Counted from the first letter of the stretch, positions 27,509 to 37,030 are shown. The stretch: DNA of 64,000 nucleotides from Alphaproteobacteria bacterium (GCA_024244705.1 JAAEOK010000088.1:1-64000); one strand, 5' to 3'. Program-made: numbers and translations. Notes: a model not told the origin generated them from the letters alone.

Positions 27509-30288
27509 CCTTGGCCCTGGAGCCCATTACGTTCTCGGTCAACGGCGAATCGGTGACCGTTTTGGCCAAGCCGGTCACGCGCCTGACCGACGTGCTTCGC
27601 GATTCGCTCGGCCTGACCGGAACCAAGGTCGGTTGCGAGGCCGGCGATTGTGGATCGTGCACCATTTTGATGGACGGCGCCCAGGTTTGCGCCTGCATGA
27701 TCCCAGCCGCCCAGGCGGCAGGCAGCAATATCGAGACAATCGAGGGATTGGCGACGGGCGAGGAACTGACCTTCCTGCAGTCCGCCTTCCACCGCCATGG
27801 TGCGGCGCAGTGCGGGATCTGCTCGCCAGGAATGCTGATGGCGGCAACCGACCTCTTGAGACAAAACTCGAGGCCGACCCGGCGAGAGGTCGAGGACGCC
27901 ATGGGTGGCGTCCTTTGCCGATGCACCGGCTATGTCAAGATTGTCGACGCGGTCATGGATGCCGCCTACGGCACCGACACCGGCGCCGTCGGGCAGTCGG
28001 GCATGGCGGTTGGCGCGTCGCTGGCAAAGGTCGACGGCATCGAGAAATTGACCGGGGCCGAAAAGTTCGGCGCGGATGTCATTCCGGAGGGTGCCCTGGC
28101 TTTGCGTATCGTGCGCTCGCCCTTTGCCAGCGCGTCCTTTTCGGTCAGCGATCTGCGCCCCTTGTTCAAAAAATATCCCGGCCTCGTGCGGGTTCTGTCG
28201 GCGGTCGACATCCCCGGGCGAAACGGCTACGGCATCTATCCGGAAATCAAGGATCAGCCGGTCCTGGCGCGAAACGTCGCACGATATCGCGGCGACGCGA
28301 TCTTGGCGCTGGTCGGTGACGCGGAAACGATTCGTATCATCGCCGATGACGAGCTTCCGGTTACCTATTACCCGGCCGATCCGGTGATCGGGCTCGATGC
28401 GGCGCTCCACAAGAACGCGGCGACAATTCAAAAGGCCTACGAGGGAAATATCCTGACCCGCGGCTACGTGTGCAAGGGGAAGGAAGATCCGAACGAACGC
28501 GGCGAAAAACCAAAGCCGATCGACGAAGGACCGATCGTCGCCGAGGCGACCTGGCAGACCTCCTTCGTCGAACACGCCTATATCGAACCCGAGGCCGGAT
28601 TCGCCCGCCGCGTCGGCGATCGCATCGAAATCACCGCGGCGACCCAGGCTCCTTACATGGACCGCGAAGAAATCGCGGCCGTGCTCGATGTCGAACCGGC
28701 GCAGGTCCGCATCATCCCGACCGCCTGCGGCGGCGGCTTCGGCGGCAAATTGGACGTCTCCGTCCAACCCATCATCGCGGTCGCGGCGTGGCTCCTCGAT
28801 CAGCCGGTGCGTTGCGTCTACACACGGCCCGAATCGATGGCGGCGACGACCAAGCGGCATCCAGCGCGCCTCCAGGCACGTGCGAGCTGTGACGAACAGG
28901 GCCTGTTGACGAGCTACGAGTTGCAGGGCGACTTCATCACCGGTGCCTATGCATCGTGGGGGCCGACGGTCGCCGACCGGGTGCCGATCCATGCGACCGG
29001 GCCCTATCGCGTTCCCGTGGTCGAGGTCGAGAGTACGGCGGTGCTGACCAACGAACCGCCGGCCGGCGCTTTTCGCGGCTTCGGCGTGCCGCAATGCGCG
29101 ATCGCCCACGAAGGCATCATGGATATGCTGGCCGAGAAGACCCGCATCGACCCCCTCGAGTTCCGACTGCTGAATGCAATTCGCGTTGGCGACGAAACGG
29201 CGACCGGGCAGGTACTCGATGCAAGCGTCGGCATCGACAAATGCCTCGAGGCCTTGCGACCGTATTGGAGCAAGGCGCGTGGGCAGGCGGATATGTTCAA
29301 CGAGCGATCGCGCAGGCGGCGCCTTGGCGTCGGCCTCGGCTGTATGTGGTATGGCTGCGGCAATACGTCGATCTCGAATCCGTCGACGATACGGGTCGGC
29401 ATGGACGCCACCGGCATGGTGACGCTGTACAGCGGCGCGGTCGACATCGGCCAGGGGGTGAGCACCATCCTGACCCAGATTTGCGCCGATGCCATCGGTG
29501 TCCCGGTCACGTCGATCCGCTTGGTCACCGGCGATACCGACCTGACCGCCGACGCCGGCAAGACGTCGGCGTCGCGCCAAACCTTCATCTCCGGCCGCGC
29601 CACACAGCTCGCGGCGGAGGACATGCGGGCGAAGATTCTACGGCTCGCCAATGTCGGGCCCCATGGGCTCATCGAGGTCGAACCCGACGCGCTTTTCGTC
29701 CGTGACGTCCATTCTCAGCGCCGGATCGAACTGAACACGCTGTCGCCGGACGAGCAGGGCAATGTCCTGACCGGCGAGGGCACCTTCGACCCGCCGACCA
29801 CGCCGCTCGACGACGATGGCCAGGGCAGCCCCTACGCCACCTATGCGTTCGCCGCGCAGATGGCCGAGATCGAGGCGGATCTTGATCTCGGCACCGTCAA
29901 GGTGAGACGCGTCGTCGCCGCCCACGATGTCGGCCGTGCGATCAATCCAATTCAAGTCGAAGGCCAAATCCACGGCGGTATCGCCCAGGGCCTCGGCATG
30001 GCCCTGATGGAGGAGTACGTGCCCGGGCGCAGCGAAAACCTCCACGATTATCTGATCCCGACCTTCGGCGACATGCCCGACATCGAGATCATGATCATCG
30101 AGGAGCACGAACCGCTGGGTCCCTTCGGCGCCAAGGGCATTGGCGAGCCGGCACTGATTCCGACCGCGCCGGCGATCCTGGGCGCGATCAGCCATGCCAT
30201 CGGAACGCGCATCTACCAAGTCCCCGCGACCCCGGACCGGGTCCGGGCGGCGATCCTTGCCGCCCGCACGGGATCGGGCCGTGACTGA
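27505..30288 (+). CDS. Molybdenum hydroxylase, fused [2Fe-2S] and molybdopterin subunits (xanthine dehydrogenase family)
   Basis: A 927-residue fusion. Residues ~1-160 form the FeS subunit: plant-type [2Fe-2S] motif GCEAGDCGSCTILMDG, then the second cluster in QCGICSPGM and GVLCRCTGY. Residues ~170-925 form the molybdopterin subunit with TACGGGFGGKLD, GAFRGFGVPQ and the catalytic Glu in GAKGIGEPALIP. Such enzymes hydroxylate N-heterocycles with water. In most relatives these parts are separate genes. The ATG at 27505 overlaps the FAD-subunit stop; longer upstream frames are shadows. It overlaps the next gene's GTG start by 8 bp. Confidence 0.92.
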   Translation: MTLALEPITFSVNGESVTVLAKPVTRLTDVLRDSLGLTGTKVGCEAGDCGSCTILMDGAQVCACMIPAAQAAGSNIETIEGLATGEELTFLQSAFHRHGAAQCGICSPGMLMAATDLLRQNSRPTRREVEDAMGGVLCRCTGYVKIVDAVMDAAYGTDTGAVGQSGMAVGASLAKVDGIEKLTGAEKFGADVIPEGALALRIVRSPFASASFSVSDLRPLFKKYPGLVRVLSAVDIPGRNGYGIYPEIKDQPVLARNVARYRGDAILALVGDAETIRIIADDELPVTYYPADPVIGLDAALHKNAATIQKAYEGNILTRGYVCKGKEDPNERGEKPKPIDEGPIVAEATWQTSFVEHAYIEPEAGFARRVGDRIEITAATQAPYMDREEIAAVLDVEPAQVRIIPTACGGGFGGKLDVSVQPIIAVAAWLLDQPVRCVYTRPESMAATTKRHPARLQARASCDEQGLLTSYELQGDFITGAYASWGPTVADRVPIHATGPYRVPVVEVESTAVLTNEPPAGAFRGFGVPQCAIAHEGIMDMLAEKTRIDPLEFRLLNAIRVGDETATGQVLDASVGIDKCLEALRPYWSKARGQADMFNERSRRRRLGVGLGCMWYGCGNTSISNPSTIRVGMDATGMVTLYSGAVDIGQGVSTILTQICADAIGVPVTSIRLVTGDTDLTADAGKTSASRQTFISGRATQLAAEDMRAKILRLANVGPHGLIEVEPDALFVRDVHSQRRIELNTLSPDEQGNVLTGEGTFDPPTTPLDDDGQGSPYATYAFAAQMAEIEADLDLGTVKVRRVVAAHDVGRAINPIQVEGQIHGGIAQGLGMALMEEYVPGRSENLHDYLIPTFGDMPDIEIMIIEEHEPLGPFGAKGIGEPALIPTAPAILGAISHAIGTRIYQVPATPDRVRAAILAARTGSGRD

Positions 30289-31792
30289 CACGGCGCCCGA
30301 CCGGACTGCTGCCAAGACGGCCAAGAAGCCGGTCGAGGATCTGGTCGTCTGCGACGCTTGTCCGGTACTGTGCCGGATCAGGGCCGGCCGGACCGGTGCC
30401 TGCGGCCGCTATGGCAACACCGATGGCACGCTGGTGCGAACCGATCCGTTTATCCTGGCGCAACGGGTCCTGGGCGAAGCCGGCGAGGCCGTACCCTTCC
30501 TCGACAAGGATTGGGACGGCAGCCTCCTTCCCGACGAATCCACCTTCGTCACCGGTATCGGGTCCGGAACCACCTATCCCGATTACAAGCCGGCCCCTTT
30601 CATCGTCGCCAGCGCCCACGATGGCATCGACATGGTCACGGTGGTGACCGAGGGCATCTTCAGCTATTGCGGAATCAAGGTGAAGATCGACACCGACCGT
30701 TATGTCGGTCCGGAACAGGCCGCGATCCGATGCCAGGGCGAGCCCGTCGGCCACGTGACGACGGCCGAATATGGTTCGCAAATGCTGGCGCTCGGCGGGG
30801 TCCGTCACCTCACCGGCGGATCGAAGAAAGAAGGCACCGTCACCTGCGACATGATGATGCGGCTGTGCAACAAGGAGCCGGTCGATTTCACGGTCGATGG
30901 CGGTGCGACGCTGACCGTCCAGGCCGGGAAAGCGCCGATCATCAACAATCTCCATGAAGAGCGCATGCGGGTTGGCTGCGGTTCCGCGACGATCGGCATG
31001 TTCGCCAAGCAGTGGCACGAGCATGTCGACGAGGTGGTTGTCGTCGATGATCACATTACCGGGGTCCTCACCGAGCACCAAGCCGGCCGCTTTCTGGAAA
31101 TGAAGCCGGCCGGCATTCGGGTTCGCGGCCGCAAATCGACTCCGGGGCGGTACTTTCAAGTCGCCAATCCGGGAACCGGATGGGGCGGCACGGATATCAC
31201 CGATCCGTTGACCATCATCGAATCGATCAACCCCGAAATCTCCTATCCCGGGCTCAGATTGCTCATGGTCAGCACCACCGGCGAGGACGCGGCGTTTTTC
31301 GAACTCGACGAGCGCCTCCAACCGGTGCCGGCGGAGATGCCCGATCCGCTTCGGCTTACCGTGGAGAGGATCGGCGAGAACTGCGAGCCGGCGTTGGCGA
31401 CGGTGCTGTTCATGGCCGGCGCAGGCGGGTCGTTGCGCGCTGGGGTCACCGAAAATCCCGTGCGGCTGACGCGGTCGGTCAAGGCCGCGCTCACTCGGGT
31501 GTCCTGCGGCGGCGCGCCGGTCTATGTCTGGCCCGGCGGCGGCATCACCATCCTGGTCGACGTCACCCGCATGCCGGACCGGTCCTTCGGCTATGTGCCG
31601 ACGCCAGCGATCGTGGCGCCGATCGAATTCACAATGCGGCTCGACGATTATCGCGACCTCGGCGGCCATATAGGGAGCGTGCGACGCATCGGCGATATCG
31701 TCGATGCCGACCGGGTCCGGGTCACGCAATGGCATGATCGCAATCCGTGGCCGTGGACGCCGGCGGCGGCGCTGGACCGGACCGCATCATGA
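30281..31792 (+). CDS. 6-hydroxynicotinate reductase-like iron-sulfur protein
   Basis: A 503-residue protein that I recognise as the family annotated 6-hydroxynicotinate reductase, which in anaerobic nicotinate catabolism reduces the pyridone ring. The N-terminus carries a Cys cluster at residues 24, 27, 31 and 41 (CDACPVLCRIRAG and GACGRY), and further Cys occur in FSYCGIKVKID, TCDMMMRLCN and RVGCGSATIG. The GTG at 30281 overlaps the Mo-subunit stop by 8 bp; the upstream extension is the antisense-like continuation of that gene. The adjacent hydroxylase and ring-opening genes fit a reductive N-heterocycle pathway. Substrate not proven. Confidence 0.72.
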   Translation: MTDTAPDRTAAKTAKKPVEDLVVCDACPVLCRIRAGRTGACGRYGNTDGTLVRTDPFILAQRVLGEAGEAVPFLDKDWDGSLLPDESTFVTGIGSGTTYPDYKPAPFIVASAHDGIDMVTVVTEGIFSYCGIKVKIDTDRYVGPEQAAIRCQGEPVGHVTTAEYGSQMLALGGVRHLTGGSKKEGTVTCDMMMRLCNKEPVDFTVDGGATLTVQAGKAPIINNLHEERMRVGCGSATIGMFAKQWHEHVDEVVVVDDHITGVLTEHQAGRFLEMKPAGIRVRGRKSTPGRYFQVANPGTGWGGTDITDPLTIIESINPEISYPGLRLLMVSTTGEDAAFFELDERLQPVPAEMPDPLRLTVERIGENCEPALATVLFMAGAGGSLRAGVTENPVRLTRSVKAALTRVSCGGAPVYVWPGGGITILVDVTRMPDRSFGYVPTPAIVAPIEFTMRLDDYRDLGGHIGSVRRIGDIVDADRVRVTQWHDRNPWPWTPAAALDRTAS

Positions 31793-32670
31793 GCGCCGGT
31801 CCGGTCCGCGCGCTGCTTGCCGATGGGCGGCGCCACTTTCAACACGGGCCCATCGACCTGATCCTCGAAGCCTTTGGCGCCCCGACCGAGACCGACCGCG
31901 CTTACACGCGGGCCTGGCGGCGATTCGAAGTTTTGCTCGATGAGCTGGTTGAGGAATTGCCGCTGCTGCGCCGGCCGGTGAGCGATCACCGGGCCGAGCC
32001 CGAGGGGCCGACCGCGCGCCGCATGTGGCGCGCCTGCCGGCCCCATCGCGGAACATTTGTGACCCCGATGGCGGCCGTCGCCGGGGCGGTGGCCGACGAA
32101 GTTTTGGCCAGCATGGTGTCGGGCGGAGCATTGGATCGCGCCTATGTCAACGACGGCGGCGATATCGCGCTCTACCTGACGCCCGGCCACGGCTTCGATT
32201 CCGGCATTGTCACGGATCCGACGAGGCCGGCGATCGACGGGGTGGCCAGGATCGATTTCCACGACCCGGTCCGTGGTATCGCGACCAGTGGCCGCGGCGG
32301 GCGAAGTTTCTCGCTCGGCATCGCCGATTCGGTCACCGTCCTCGGCAGCGACGCCGCGGCCGCCGATGTTGCCGCGACCCTGATCGGCAATTCGGTCGAC
32401 GTCGATCATCCCGCGATCGCCCGCCGCGCGGGCGTCGATCTCGATCCCGATAGCGACCTCGGCGAAAGATTGGTGACGATCGAAGTCGGCACCCTCGACG
32501 ACGAGGCCGTTCGAACCGCGCTCAACCGTGGTGTTGCCGTGGCCGTCGACCTGTTCCGCAAGAGGTTGATCTGCGGTGCCCTTTTGACCCTGCGGGGCGA
32601 AAGCCGAATGGTCGGCGATAGCGCGGCGGCGGACGCGACGACCGGCCAAGCGCGGCTCAAACACGGTTAG
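31789..32670 (+). CDS. UPF0280 family protein
   Basis: A 293-residue protein of the UPF0280 family, which I recall as related in fold to ApbE flavin transferases. Supporting segments are TPMAAVAGAVADEVL, AYVNDGGDIALYLTPG and TSGRGGRSFSLGIADSVTVLG, with NDGGDI resembling the ApbE NxGGD motif. Its ATG overlaps the reductase stop (ATGA), so it is translationally coupled. A maturation or flavin-linked role for the neighbouring reductase is plausible but unproven. Confidence 0.8.
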   Translation: MSAGPVRALLADGRRHFQHGPIDLILEAFGAPTETDRAYTRAWRRFEVLLDELVEELPLLRRPVSDHRAEPEGPTARRMWRACRPHRGTFVTPMAAVAGAVADEVLASMVSGGALDRAYVNDGGDIALYLTPGHGFDSGIVTDPTRPAIDGVARIDFHDPVRGIATSGRGGRSFSLGIADSVTVLGSDAAAADVAATLIGNSVDVDHPAIARRAGVDLDPDSDLGERLVTIEVGTLDDEAVRTALNRGVAVAVDLFRKRLICGALLTLRGESRMVGDSAAADATTGQARLKHG

Positions 32671-32691
32671 CGGCGGCGTTCCGAGAAGATC

Positions 32692-34740
32692 ATGAGCGAA
32701 CCGCAAAGCGTGATTGTCGGCGTCGATGTGGGTGGCACTTTCACCGACCTGCTGATGGTCGACGAGGGCGCCGGAAGCGTCAAAGTCGCCAAGGTGCCGA
32801 CGACACCGGCCAACCAGGCCTTCGGTGTTCTCGCCGCGCTGGCCGACGCGGAGATTGGCCTCGACCGCGTTCGAACGCTGGTCCACGGCACGACGACCAC
32901 AACCAACGCGCTCCTCGAACGCAAGATCAGCACGTGCGGCTTGATCACCACCGCCGGCTTTCGTGACGTACTCGAGCTCGGCCGGCGGACGCGTCCGCGG
33001 CCCTACGGGCTGACCGGACACTTCGAACCGATGATCGCCCGCGAGCGCCGATTGGAGGTGCCCGAACGCATGGACGCCGGCGGTCGGATCGTGACCCCGC
33101 TGGACGAGGACGCGGTGCGCGCGGCGGCGCGCAAGCTGCTTGAAATGGATTGCGAATCGCTGGTGATTCATTTTCTCCACGCCTACATCAATCCGCAGCA
33201 CGAACGGCGCGCGGCCGAAATCGCCGCGGAGATCTGGCCCAACGATCATGTCACGATGGGCCACGCGGTGCTGAGCGAGTACCGCGAATACGAGCGCGGC
33301 GTGACGGCATCGGTGAACGCGGCGATCCAGCCCGTGCTGCACCGCTATATCACCCGGCTCGAGGAAGAGTTGCACACCCGCGGCTACCAAAGCGATCTAC
33401 TGGTGATGCAGGGTAACGGCGGCACCGTTTCGTCGCGCATCGTGTCGGAGGCAGCCGTCAACACGGTCATGTCCGGACCCGCCTCCGGCGTCATGGCCGC
33501 GGCCTATACGGCGGCGGCGGCGGGCTGTCCCGATGTCATCACTTGCGACATGGGCGGCACCAGCTGCGATGTCGGCTTGATCGAGGGCGGCATCCCCCAA
33601 GTCAGTTCGGAACTCGAGCTCGAATATGCGATGCCGATCCATGTCCCCATGGTCGATATCCACACCATCGGCGCCGGCGGCGGATCGATCGCGTTCATCA
33701 ACGAAGCCGGAATGCTGCAGGTCGGACCGGAGAGCGCCGGCGCCGATCCGGGGCCGATCTGCTATGGCCGCGGCGGCACCAGGCCGACCATCACCGATGC
33801 CAACCTCGTTCTCGGCCGTCTCAACCCCTCGGCGTTGCTGTCGGTCGACAATCCGGTCTCGCTCCAGGACGTCGAGGATATTTTCGCCCGCGATATCGGG
33901 GCCGCGCTGAACCTCGACGGGTTCGCCGCCGCCGCTGCCGTGCTGCGGGTGGCCAACGACCGCATGGCGGGCGCGCTGCGCATGGTTTCGTTGGCGCGGG
34001 GGCACGACCCGCGGGATTTCACGCTGTTCGCCTTCGGCGGCGCAGGCCCGCTCCACGCGGTGGCCCTGGCTCGCGAACTCGCGTTGCCGCGCGTGCTGGT
34101 GCCGGCGCGGCCGGGCATAACCAATGCCCTCGGCTGTGTCGTCGCCGATGTCCGCCATGACTACGTCAACACCGTGAACACACCGGTCAAGGATCTCGAT
34201 ATGGCGGCGGTGCGCCGAATCCTCGAGGAGCAGATCGCCGAGGGCCGGAAAACCATCGCGCGCGAGGGCGTCGAAATCGAGGATCTCGTCGTCCTCCATT
34301 CCGCCGATATCCAGTTCCAGGGGCAGAGCCATATCCTGACCGTGCCGGTCGATCGTCCATCGGTCGAACGCGAGGCTTTGCAATCGGGATTCGAAACCGC
34401 CTACTGGGACCGCTTCGAGGTTACGCTGCCGGAAATTCATGCGGTGCTCGTCAACCTCCACACCGCGGTGATCGGCCGCCGCCAGCCGGTCTCGCTCGCG
34501 GCGTTGGCCGAATCGGGCGAAGCCGATCCCCAACCGATGGCGACGCGCCGGGTCTGGTTCGAAACCGGTACCCGAGAGACGTCGATCTATCGCCGCCGAC
34601 AGATCGGCCCCGGTATCGCATTCTCCGGTCCCGCCATTATCGAGCAATTGGACACCACGGTCGTCATCGAGCCGGGCAATGCTTTCGTCGCCGACGATCA
34701 GGGCAATCTCGTCATCACCGTTGAAGGTGCGGGGTCATGA
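32692..34740 (+). CDS. Hydantoinase/oxoprolinase family protein, subunit A
   Basis: A 682-residue HyuA-type protein with the actin-like ATPase fold. Motifs are VIVGVDVGGTFTDLLMVD (phosphate 1), LVHGTTTTTNALLERK, TCDMGGTSCDVGLIEGG (phosphate 2) and HTIGAGGGSIAFI. The family hydrolyses cyclic amides (hydantoins, 5-oxoproline) with ATP, or carboxylates ketones in related systems. It is coupled to subunit B by an ATGA overlap. Here it may open the reduced lactam made by the preceding enzymes. Confidence 0.92.
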   Translation: MSEPQSVIVGVDVGGTFTDLLMVDEGAGSVKVAKVPTTPANQAFGVLAALADAEIGLDRVRTLVHGTTTTTNALLERKISTCGLITTAGFRDVLELGRRTRPRPYGLTGHFEPMIARERRLEVPERMDAGGRIVTPLDEDAVRAAARKLLEMDCESLVIHFLHAYINPQHERRAAEIAAEIWPNDHVTMGHAVLSEYREYERGVTASVNAAIQPVLHRYITRLEEELHTRGYQSDLLVMQGNGGTVSSRIVSEAAVNTVMSGPASGVMAAAYTAAAAGCPDVITCDMGGTSCDVGLIEGGIPQVSSELELEYAMPIHVPMVDIHTIGAGGGSIAFINEAGMLQVGPESAGADPGPICYGRGGTRPTITDANLVLGRLNPSALLSVDNPVSLQDVEDIFARDIGAALNLDGFAAAAAVLRVANDRMAGALRMVSLARGHDPRDFTLFAFGGAGPLHAVALARELALPRVLVPARPGITNALGCVVADVRHDYVNTVNTPVKDLDMAAVRRILEEQIAEGRKTIAREGVEIEDLVVLHSADIQFQGQSHILTVPVDRPSVEREALQSGFETAYWDRFEVTLPEIHAVLVNLHTAVIGRRQPVSLAALAESGEADPQPMATRRVWFETGTRETSIYRRRQIGPGIAFSGPAIIEQLDTTVVIEPGNAFVADDQGNLVITVEGAGS

Positions 34741-36482
34741 GCGCACTCGACCCGGTAACCCTGACGGTCATTCAGAACGGATTGATTCAAGTCTGCAACG
34801 AGATGGATCTCGCCTTCGTGCGGGCCGCGTTCAGCCCGGTCATCTCGGAGGCGCTTGATCGCTCGGACGGCATCTACCACCGTGACGATGGGGCATTGAT
34901 CGCCCAGGGCGACCTCGGGTTGCCGGTCTTTGTCGGGACCATGCAATTCGGCACCGCCGAGGTCATCGCCCGCGCCCGCGATCTGCAGCCCGGCGATCTG
35001 TTCATCGTCAACGACCCCTATCTCGGCGGCACCCACCTCATGGATGTCCGCTTCGTCAAGCCCTTCTTCTATAAGGGAGAATTGTTCTGCTGGCTGGCCA
35101 ATACCGGCCATTGGCCGGACACCGGAGGCATGGTCCCCGGCGGATTCTCCGCCACCGCGACCGAGGTTGAACAGGAAGGGCTGAGGCTGCCGCCGGTAAA
35201 GCTGTTCAAGGCCGGCGTGATGGACGAGGAGATTCTCGCCATCATCCTTTCCAACATCCGCATCGCCGATCAGCGAATCGGCGACATCAAGGCGCAGGCG
35301 GCGGCGCTTACCGTCGGCGAGCGCCGGCTCACGGTGTTGATCGATCGCTACGGCAAGGATGTCGTCGAGACCGCGATCCGCGAGCTGCGCGCGCGCGCGG
35401 CGCAGCAGATGGGCGCCAAGATCGAAGGTATTCCCGACGGCGTCTACGAGGGGCAGGCATTCGTCGATTCCGACGGAGTCGTCGACCAGCCGTTGAAGAT
35501 CGCGATGAAAATCACCGTCGCCGGCAGCGAGATGACTTTCGACATGAGTGGGTCTAGCCCGCCCTGCCTGGGCCCGATGAACAGCGTCATCGCGACCACC
35601 AAGTCGTCGATTTACCTGGCTATCAAGCACGTCTTTCCCGATGTGCCGATCAATGCCGGAACATTCGAGCCGCTCGATATCATCGAGCCCGAAGGCACCT
35701 TCCTCTATGCCAGATACCCGCGCCCCGTGTCCGGGTGCGCGGCAGAGGTCAGCCAGCGCATCGCCGAGGCGGTGTTTTCCGCCCTGACCAAAGCGATTCC
35801 GGAGCAGTTGTTTGGCGCGCCGGCTGGGACGTCGGGCAATTTCGCCCTCGGCGGGCACGATCCGGAAACCGGGCGTTCCTACGTCATGTACCTGATATCG
35901 GGCGGCGGCTACGGCGGCTCGGCGCTCGGCGACGGTATTTCGAACGGCTGTTCGACGATCGGGATCTCCAAGACCACCCCGATCGAGGTCATCGAACAGC
36001 GCTACCCGGTGCTGATCGACTGTTACAGTCTGCACGAGCGATCGGGCGGGCCGGGACAGGCGCGCGGCGGTTTCGGTGTCAGCTACGGTGTCACGCTCCG
36101 TCGCGGCACCGCGCGGGCCTCGTTCGTCATGGATCACGGCCGCACCGGCCCGCAGGGAGTCCTCGGCGGACGCGACGGCGGGGTCAACAAGGTCGTCGTG
36201 GAGCGCGCCGGCGAGGTCTACCATCCGCCGCACCTGTCGAAGGATCAGGATATCCAAATCGCCGCCGGCGACCGGGTCATCGTCAGCACGCCCGGCGGCG
36301 GCGGTTACGGTGACCCTATCCGGCGCGATCCGGAAATGGTCGCCCTCGACGTTCGTCGCGGGTACTACACGATTGAGGATGCGGCGGAGCTATTCGGCGT
36401 CGCCCTCGATCCCGCCACACTGGCGGTCGACGCGCCGGCGACGGCAATCCGTCGCGCCGGGGGGAGCGCCGCCGCTGAATAA
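34737..36482 (+). CDS. Hydantoinase B/oxoprolinase family protein, subunit B
   Basis: A 581-residue HyuB-type protein, the second subunit of ATP-dependent hydantoinase/oxoprolinase. Typical segments are LIQVCNEMDLAFVRAAFSPVISEALDRSDGIY, NDPYLGGTHLMDVRFVKPFF, ANTGHWPDTGGMVPGG and FDMSGSSPPCLGPMNS, with a glycine-rich C-terminus (STPGGGGYGDPIRRDP). It is the last gene of the operon, overlapping hyuA by 4 bp; a hairpin follows 7 bp after the stop. Confidence 0.92.
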   Translation: MSALDPVTLTVIQNGLIQVCNEMDLAFVRAAFSPVISEALDRSDGIYHRDDGALIAQGDLGLPVFVGTMQFGTAEVIARARDLQPGDLFIVNDPYLGGTHLMDVRFVKPFFYKGELFCWLANTGHWPDTGGMVPGGFSATATEVEQEGLRLPPVKLFKAGVMDEEILAIILSNIRIADQRIGDIKAQAAALTVGERRLTVLIDRYGKDVVETAIRELRARAAQQMGAKIEGIPDGVYEGQAFVDSDGVVDQPLKIAMKITVAGSEMTFDMSGSSPPCLGPMNSVIATTKSSIYLAIKHVFPDVPINAGTFEPLDIIEPEGTFLYARYPRPVSGCAAEVSQRIAEAVFSALTKAIPEQLFGAPAGTSGNFALGGHDPETGRSYVMYLISGGGYGGSALGDGISNGCSTIGISKTTPIEVIEQRYPVLIDCYSLHERSGGPGQARGGFGVSYGVTLRRGTARASFVMDHGRTGPQGVLGGRDGGVNKVVVERAGEVYHPPHLSKDQDIQIAAGDRVIVSTPGGGGYGDPIRRDPEMVALDVRRGYYTIEDAAELFGVALDPATLAVDAPATAIRRAGGSAAAE

Positions 36483-36488
36483 GAAAAT

Positions 36489-36509
36489 GGCGGACCCAGA
36501 GGGCCCGCC
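36489..36509 (+). terminator. Hairpin after the N-heterocycle operon
   Basis: GGCGGACCC and GGGCCCGCC form a 9-bp stem with one mismatch and a three-base loop, 7 bp after the hyuB stop. No T-run follows, so it may stabilise the 3' end or act as a weak terminator. Confidence 0.4.
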
Positions 36510-36598
36510 GAGTGGACTGAGATGACCTGCGGTGCACAGCTGACGGGCTATCGTGCACCAACGACCCCGATACCGTAGCGCATGGGTCGCTCATCGCA

Positions 36599-36612
36599 TT
36601 GACCTAGATCAA
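36599..36612. promoter_or_regulatory. FixK/FnrL-type anaerobox
   Basis: TTGACCTAGATCAA matches the alphaproteobacterial FixK/FnrL consensus TTGAYCTAGATCAA exactly. A -10-like TATTAT lies at 36652-36657, which would place the box near -58, a class I position. The downstream gene is the small lipoprotein at 36708, so oxygen-dependent expression is predicted. Confidence 0.65.
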
Positions 36613-36707
36613 GCTTGTCACATCGTTGACCCATACCGCCTTGAATTGAGGTATTATTATGTTGGCTGGACCAATTTCGTGCGGTCCGTGGGAATCTGGA
36701 GGTAATC

Positions 36708-36929
36708 ATGGATCAACTACGCCTATGGTTTCGCGTGCCGTTGATTGTGTTGATGTTCGTGGTCGGCGCCGCGGTGGCCGGATGCGAAGAGGAAGGCCCG
36801 GCGGAGAAGGCGGGGGCCGAGATCGACAAGGCAACCGAACAAATGCAGGAAACCGCTACCGAGGCGGCCGACAAGGTCAAGGAGGCCACGGACGAGGCCG
36901 CCGACAAAGTCAAGGAAGCGGCCGAGTAG
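36708..36929 (+). CDS. Small lipoprotein with 11-residue helical repeats
   Basis: A 73-residue predicted lipoprotein with lipobox VAGC after a hydrophobic signal (VPLIVLMFVVGAAVAGC). The mature part is an amphipathic helix with an 11-residue repeat, EAADKVKEATD then EAADKVKEAAE, resembling LEA/apolipoprotein-like stress proteins. TGGAGGTAATC before the ATG is a strong ribosome site. A FixK-type box lies about 100 bp upstream. No homologue is recognised; an envelope role under low oxygen is inference. Confidence 0.75.
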   Translation: MDQLRLWFRVPLIVLMFVVGAAVAGCEEEGPAEKAGAEIDKATEQMQETATEAADKVKEATDEAADKVKEAAE

Positions 36930-37030
36930 CGCCGCCGCCGGCCGTCGTCGCCAAGACCTCGTTTCAAGACCGTCCCTCCGGGGATCGGTAGTCGGTGATG
37001 TGTTGCTATTCGCCGATGAAATTAGTGCCG

